A DNA stretch of 64,000 nt. Origin: Archangiaceae bacterium (GTDB lineage Bacteria > Myxococcota > Myxococcia > Myxococcales > Myxococcaceae). Made by a program: the position numbers and the translations under genes. The first letter of the stretch is position 1, and every line of letters begins with the position of its first letter. Where the stretch lies: positions 248,001 through 312,000 of the forward strand of contig JADJNS010000006.1 in the NCBI GenBank assembly GCA_016714225.1, in the 5' to 3' direction. The notes beneath the pieces are model-generated. The model had not been told where the DNA came from. It saw nothing but the letters and a program-made list of their open reading frames with translations, and did not search any database. This document shows positions 61,503 through 64,000 of this stretch, piece after piece.

Positions 61503-62826
61503 ATGAGGGTCGAGCTGCTCTCGATTGGCCTGCTTGCCGCGTGCGGCAGCCCGCCAGCCCCCGCGATGCGCGAGCCGCTCTCCGGCGGGGCGACCACGGT
61601 CCACGATCGCAGCTCGAACGCGTTCACGTTCCCGGCGAGCAACCTGGGCCCCGGCGAGCTCGAGCGGCACCTCGAGGGCGACGTGGCGTTCGAGCAGACG
61701 TTCGTGTCGCCGCCGGCCACGGTCAATGCCGGGCTGGGCCCGATGTTCAACAACAACGCCTGCGTCAAGTGTCACGTGCGCGACGGGCGGGGCCAGCCGG
61801 TGGCGGGCATAGGGGCCGCTCGGCAGCCCGCTGCTCGTGCGCATCAGCGCCACGCTCGGGACGCCCGAGATGCCGGGGGGGCCCGCGCCGGTGGCGGGCC
61901 TCGGCACCCAGCTGCAGGATCACGCGATCTGGGGCGCCGGTGCCGAAGCGTCGGTCGTCGTCCGCTGGATCGAGGAGACCCACGCCTACGGCGACGGGGA
62001 GCCCTACTCGCTGCGGCGCCCGATGCTCGACATCACGCTCGCCGACGGCGGGGCGCTCGACGCCGAGGTGATGACGTCGGCGCGCATTCCTCCGCCCGTG
62101 TTCGGGCTCGGGCTGCTCGAGGCGGTGCCGGACGACGAGGTGCTGAGCCGCGCGGATCCGGCCGACGCCGACGGCGACGGCATCTCGGGGCGCGCCAACG
62201 AGGTGTGGGACGCGCAGCGGAGCCACACGGTGCTGGGCCGGTTCGGGTGGAAGGCGAACGCGCCCGATCTCCTCCAGCAGGCCGCGGGCGCCTACGCGCA
62301 GGACATGGGCGTCAGCACCCCGCTGTTTCCGGAGGCCGACGGGGGCGCGGAGCTCGATGCGCGCACGCTCGCCGCCGCCGCCTTCTACACCCGCACGCTG
62401 GCGGTGCCGGCGCGCGCCCCCGCCGGCGAGCTCGAGCGCCGCGGTGAGGCGCTGTTCGCGCGGGCGGGATGCGCCGCCTGTCACCTGGAAGAGCTGCGCA
62501 CCGCCGAGCACGAGCTCGAGGCGCTCGAAGGGCAGGCGATTCACCCGTACACGGATCTGCTGCTGCACAACATGGGCTTCGAGCTGGCCGACGGCCGGCC
62601 CGACTTCCAGGCGTCGGGCACCGAGTGGCGCACTGCTCCGCTGTGGGGGCTGGGGCTCACGCAGACGGTGCTGCCGTATTCGAGCTACCTGCACGACGGC
62701 CGCGCCCGGACGCTGGAGGAGGCGGTGCTGTGGCACTCCGGCGAGGCGGAGGCGTCGAGAGAGCGCTTCCGGACCGCGCCCGCTGGCGACCGTGCGGCCT
62801 TGATCGCGTTCCTGCGCTCGCTATGA
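61503..62826 (+). pseudogene. Dihaem oxidoreductase (DHOR family), one frameshift
   Basis: The ATG at 61503 begins a lipoprotein-type signal (LLSIGLLAACGS) and then SNAFTFPASNLGP and NNNACVKCHVRDGRGQPVAG with the first haem site. Near 61810 the frame shifts to GSPLLVRISATLGTPEMP and continues to a second haem site RAGCAACHLEELRTAE and LHDGRARTLEEAVLWHSGEA. A single indel explains the break; the repaired length is about 440 residues. These enzymes are linked to imelysins and iron in many genomes, as here. Confidence 0.75.
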
Positions 62827-64000
62827 AGGCCTTGATCGCCATGTCGTGTGCGCTCGCCGTGGCCGCCTGTGCGCCGGCGGGCGAGCCGTTCGCCGTCTTC
62901 CGCGCGCGCTCTCTGCCCGTGCTCGAGCGAAGCTGCGCGGCCACGGCGTGCCACGGGGTGGCGCCCGACGCCGAGGCGCGCGGCGAGGTGATCGACTGGA
63001 GCCAGCTGTTCTTCCGACTCGACGCGGCCGGCCGCATCGCCGACCCGCCCGCGGCGTACGGGGCCGCGAAGCGGCGCATCGACACGCAGGAGGAGCCGGG
63101 GTTCTCGACCCTGCTGCGCAAGCCGCTGTCCGTAGAGCGCGGCGGGCTGGGGCACCTGGGCGGCGCGAGCTTCGCGGCCCCCGAGGGGCCGGAGTATCGC
63201 GCCCTCGCCGAGTGGATCGCGCTCGAGCGCGCGGGCGGCGAAGATCCTCCGCCGCTCTCGGAGCTCGAGCAGGTGTTCGCGGCGACGGTGCAGCCGGTGC
63301 TGGTCGAGGGCACCTGCTTCACCGCGCGCTGCCACGGCGCCGAGGCGGGCGGAACGCCGTACCATCTGGATCCCGGCTACGAGGGCCGTTTCCCCGTCAG
63401 CGCGACCCGCAAGAACTACGAGGCGACCCTCGCGATGGCCTCGCTCGACGGCTGGGCCACGCAGTCGCGGGTGCTGCGCAAGGCGCAGCCTCTCGGCCCG
63501 GGCATCCTGCACAAGGGGCTCAACTTCGACTTCTTCGCCGGGAACCCGGGCGGGGGCGCCACCGCGCTCCTCGAGTGGATCTGCGCGGAGCGGCGCGCCC
63601 GGACCGGCGGCGACTGCGCCGCGGCGGGGGAGCTCCCGATGTCCGGCTTCGTCGTGGTGCGGGGACCGGTGCCGGCGAGCCACGCCTTCGAGCTCGACAC
63701 GTTCGCGCCCGGAAGCGACCTGTACCTCGCGACCGTCGAGGGTCCGGAGCTTCCGGTCGTGTCGCTGGAGAACCTGACGGCGCACCTGCACCCGGGCGGC
63801 CCGGCCGACGTACGAGACCCTGCCGTGTCTCGCGACGGACGGCGCGTCGTCTTCGCCATGCGCCGGCACGCCGGCGAGGGGCATCACCTCTGGCTGCTGG
63901 AGCTCGGCTCACGCGCGGCGCGGCAACTCACGTTCGGCAACGCAGCGCTGCCCGGCGGCGGCCTGGCCACGGATCGCGACCCCACCTTCGGGCCCGGCGA
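62823..64000 (+). CDS. Cytochrome with PD40 propeller, cut by window end
   Basis: The ATG at 62823 overlaps the preceding stop (ATGA). A lipoprotein signal (IAMSCALAVAAC) is followed by two unusual haem sites of the type Cys-x4-Cys-His (CAATACHG and CFTARCHG). After these comes a propeller start with DPAVSRDGRRVVFAMRRHAGEGHHLWLLEL and RQLTFG, as in PD40/TolB repeats. The layout recalls hydrazine-synthase-alpha-like multiprotein cytochromes, but without proof of that activity. The frame is open at the right edge, so the C-terminus is missing. Confidence 0.75.
   Translation, partial: MKALIAMSCALAVAACAPAGEPFAVFRARSLPVLERSCAATACHGVAPDAEARGEVIDWSQLFFRLDAAGRIADPPAAYGAAKRRIDTQEEPGFSTLLRKPLSVERGGLGHLGGASFAAPEGPEYRALAEWIALERAGGEDPPPLSELEQVFAATVQPVLVEGTCFTARCHGAEAGGTPYHLDPGYEGRFPVSATRKNYEATLAMASLDGWATQSRVLRKAQPLGPGILHKGLNFDFFAGNPGGGATALLEWICAERRARTGGDCAAAGELPMSGFVVVRGPVPASHAFELDTFAPGSDLYLATVEGPELPVVSLENLTAHLHPGGPADVRDPAVSRDGRRVVFAMRRHAGEGHHLWLLELGSRAARQLTFGNAALPGGGLATDRDPTFGPG

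Noticed and set aside
1..64000. CRISPR array
   Set aside because: I saw no series of 25-40-base repeats with spacers. The only short phased repeat is the heptamer block at 3971-4016, which is far too short.
1..64000. tRNA or rRNA genes, including one at the recombinase as an attachment site
   Set aside because: I saw no cloverleaf-like segment or conserved rRNA stretch. A tRNA search program would be needed to be sure.

Overview
The window is GC-rich DNA with tightly packed, often overlapping genes (ATGA, GTGA and TGATG junctions). Gene content suggests a bacterium of the Myxococcota / former deltaproteobacterial type: many periplasmic c-type cytochromes, lipoproteins, a family 9 glycosidase lipoprotein, beta-propeller cytochromes, FNR-like control sites and NO-reductase-like genes. 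This placement is an inference from gene content only. No rRNA, tRNA or CRISPR array was found.

Positions 1 to about 28,250 form an accessory, defence-rich island. An IS21-family element (istA/istB plus two small upstream ORFs) lies at the left, followed by a two-gene helix-turn-helix cassette with five phased heptamer repeats upstream. A leftward operon (13,279 to 4,173) holds a complete type I Wadjet system, jetA-jetB-jetC-jetD (an SMC-like anti-plasmid machine). It is preceded by an unknown gene and followed by a trypsin-like protease and a TraB/TIKI-like protein. Next come a broken response regulator, a coupled three-gene unit ending in a tyrosine recombinase, and small cargo genes including an ESCO/Eco1-like zinc-finger acetyltransferase and a small nuclease-like protein. 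A second leftward cluster (24,880 to 18,381) encodes a HEPN/Toprim-type protein, a PD-(D/E)XK-like protein and an IetA/IetS pair (AAA ATPase plus subtilisin). A TIR-like gene, a decayed trypsin-like protease and one intact plus one decayed XRE regulator close the island.

Positions 28,250 to 64,000 look like host metabolism adapted to low oxygen and nitrogen oxides: small stress genes, cytochromes, a tryptophanase, a Crp/Fnr regulator and a beta-propeller dihaem cytochrome. A leftward operon (42,619 to 35,708) resembles norSY-senC nitric oxide reductase clusters: a CuA subunit, a haem-copper subunit I whose usual His-Pro-Glu-Val-Tyr motif is changed, a second haem-copper-like subunit, a SCO protein and a cytochrome b/ferredoxin fusion. 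It is divergent from an Rrf2/NsrR-like regulator with an inverted repeat between them. Further right are a 2-hydroxyacyl-CoA-dehydratase-type activase with its partner and an ABC importer, a family 9 glycosidase, a B12-binding radical SAM enzyme, and an operon of a PLP enzyme/Tat-type small-subunit fusion, a GMC oxidoreductase and pdxH. A ferredoxin-diiron protein with an acyl carrier protein lies divergently. The right end holds a porin, imelysin, dihaem oxidoreductase and PD40-type cytochrome genes.

Two patterns run across the window. Six near-identical TTGA-N6-TCAA boxes stand 41.5 to 44.5 bp upstream of candidate start codons, each with a -10-like hexamer between box and start, which suggests an FNR/DNR-type regulon with nearly leaderless transcripts. 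About nine otherwise well-conserved genes are each broken by one or two single-base shifts, in both island and core genes; this points to sequencing indels at least as much as to real decay.
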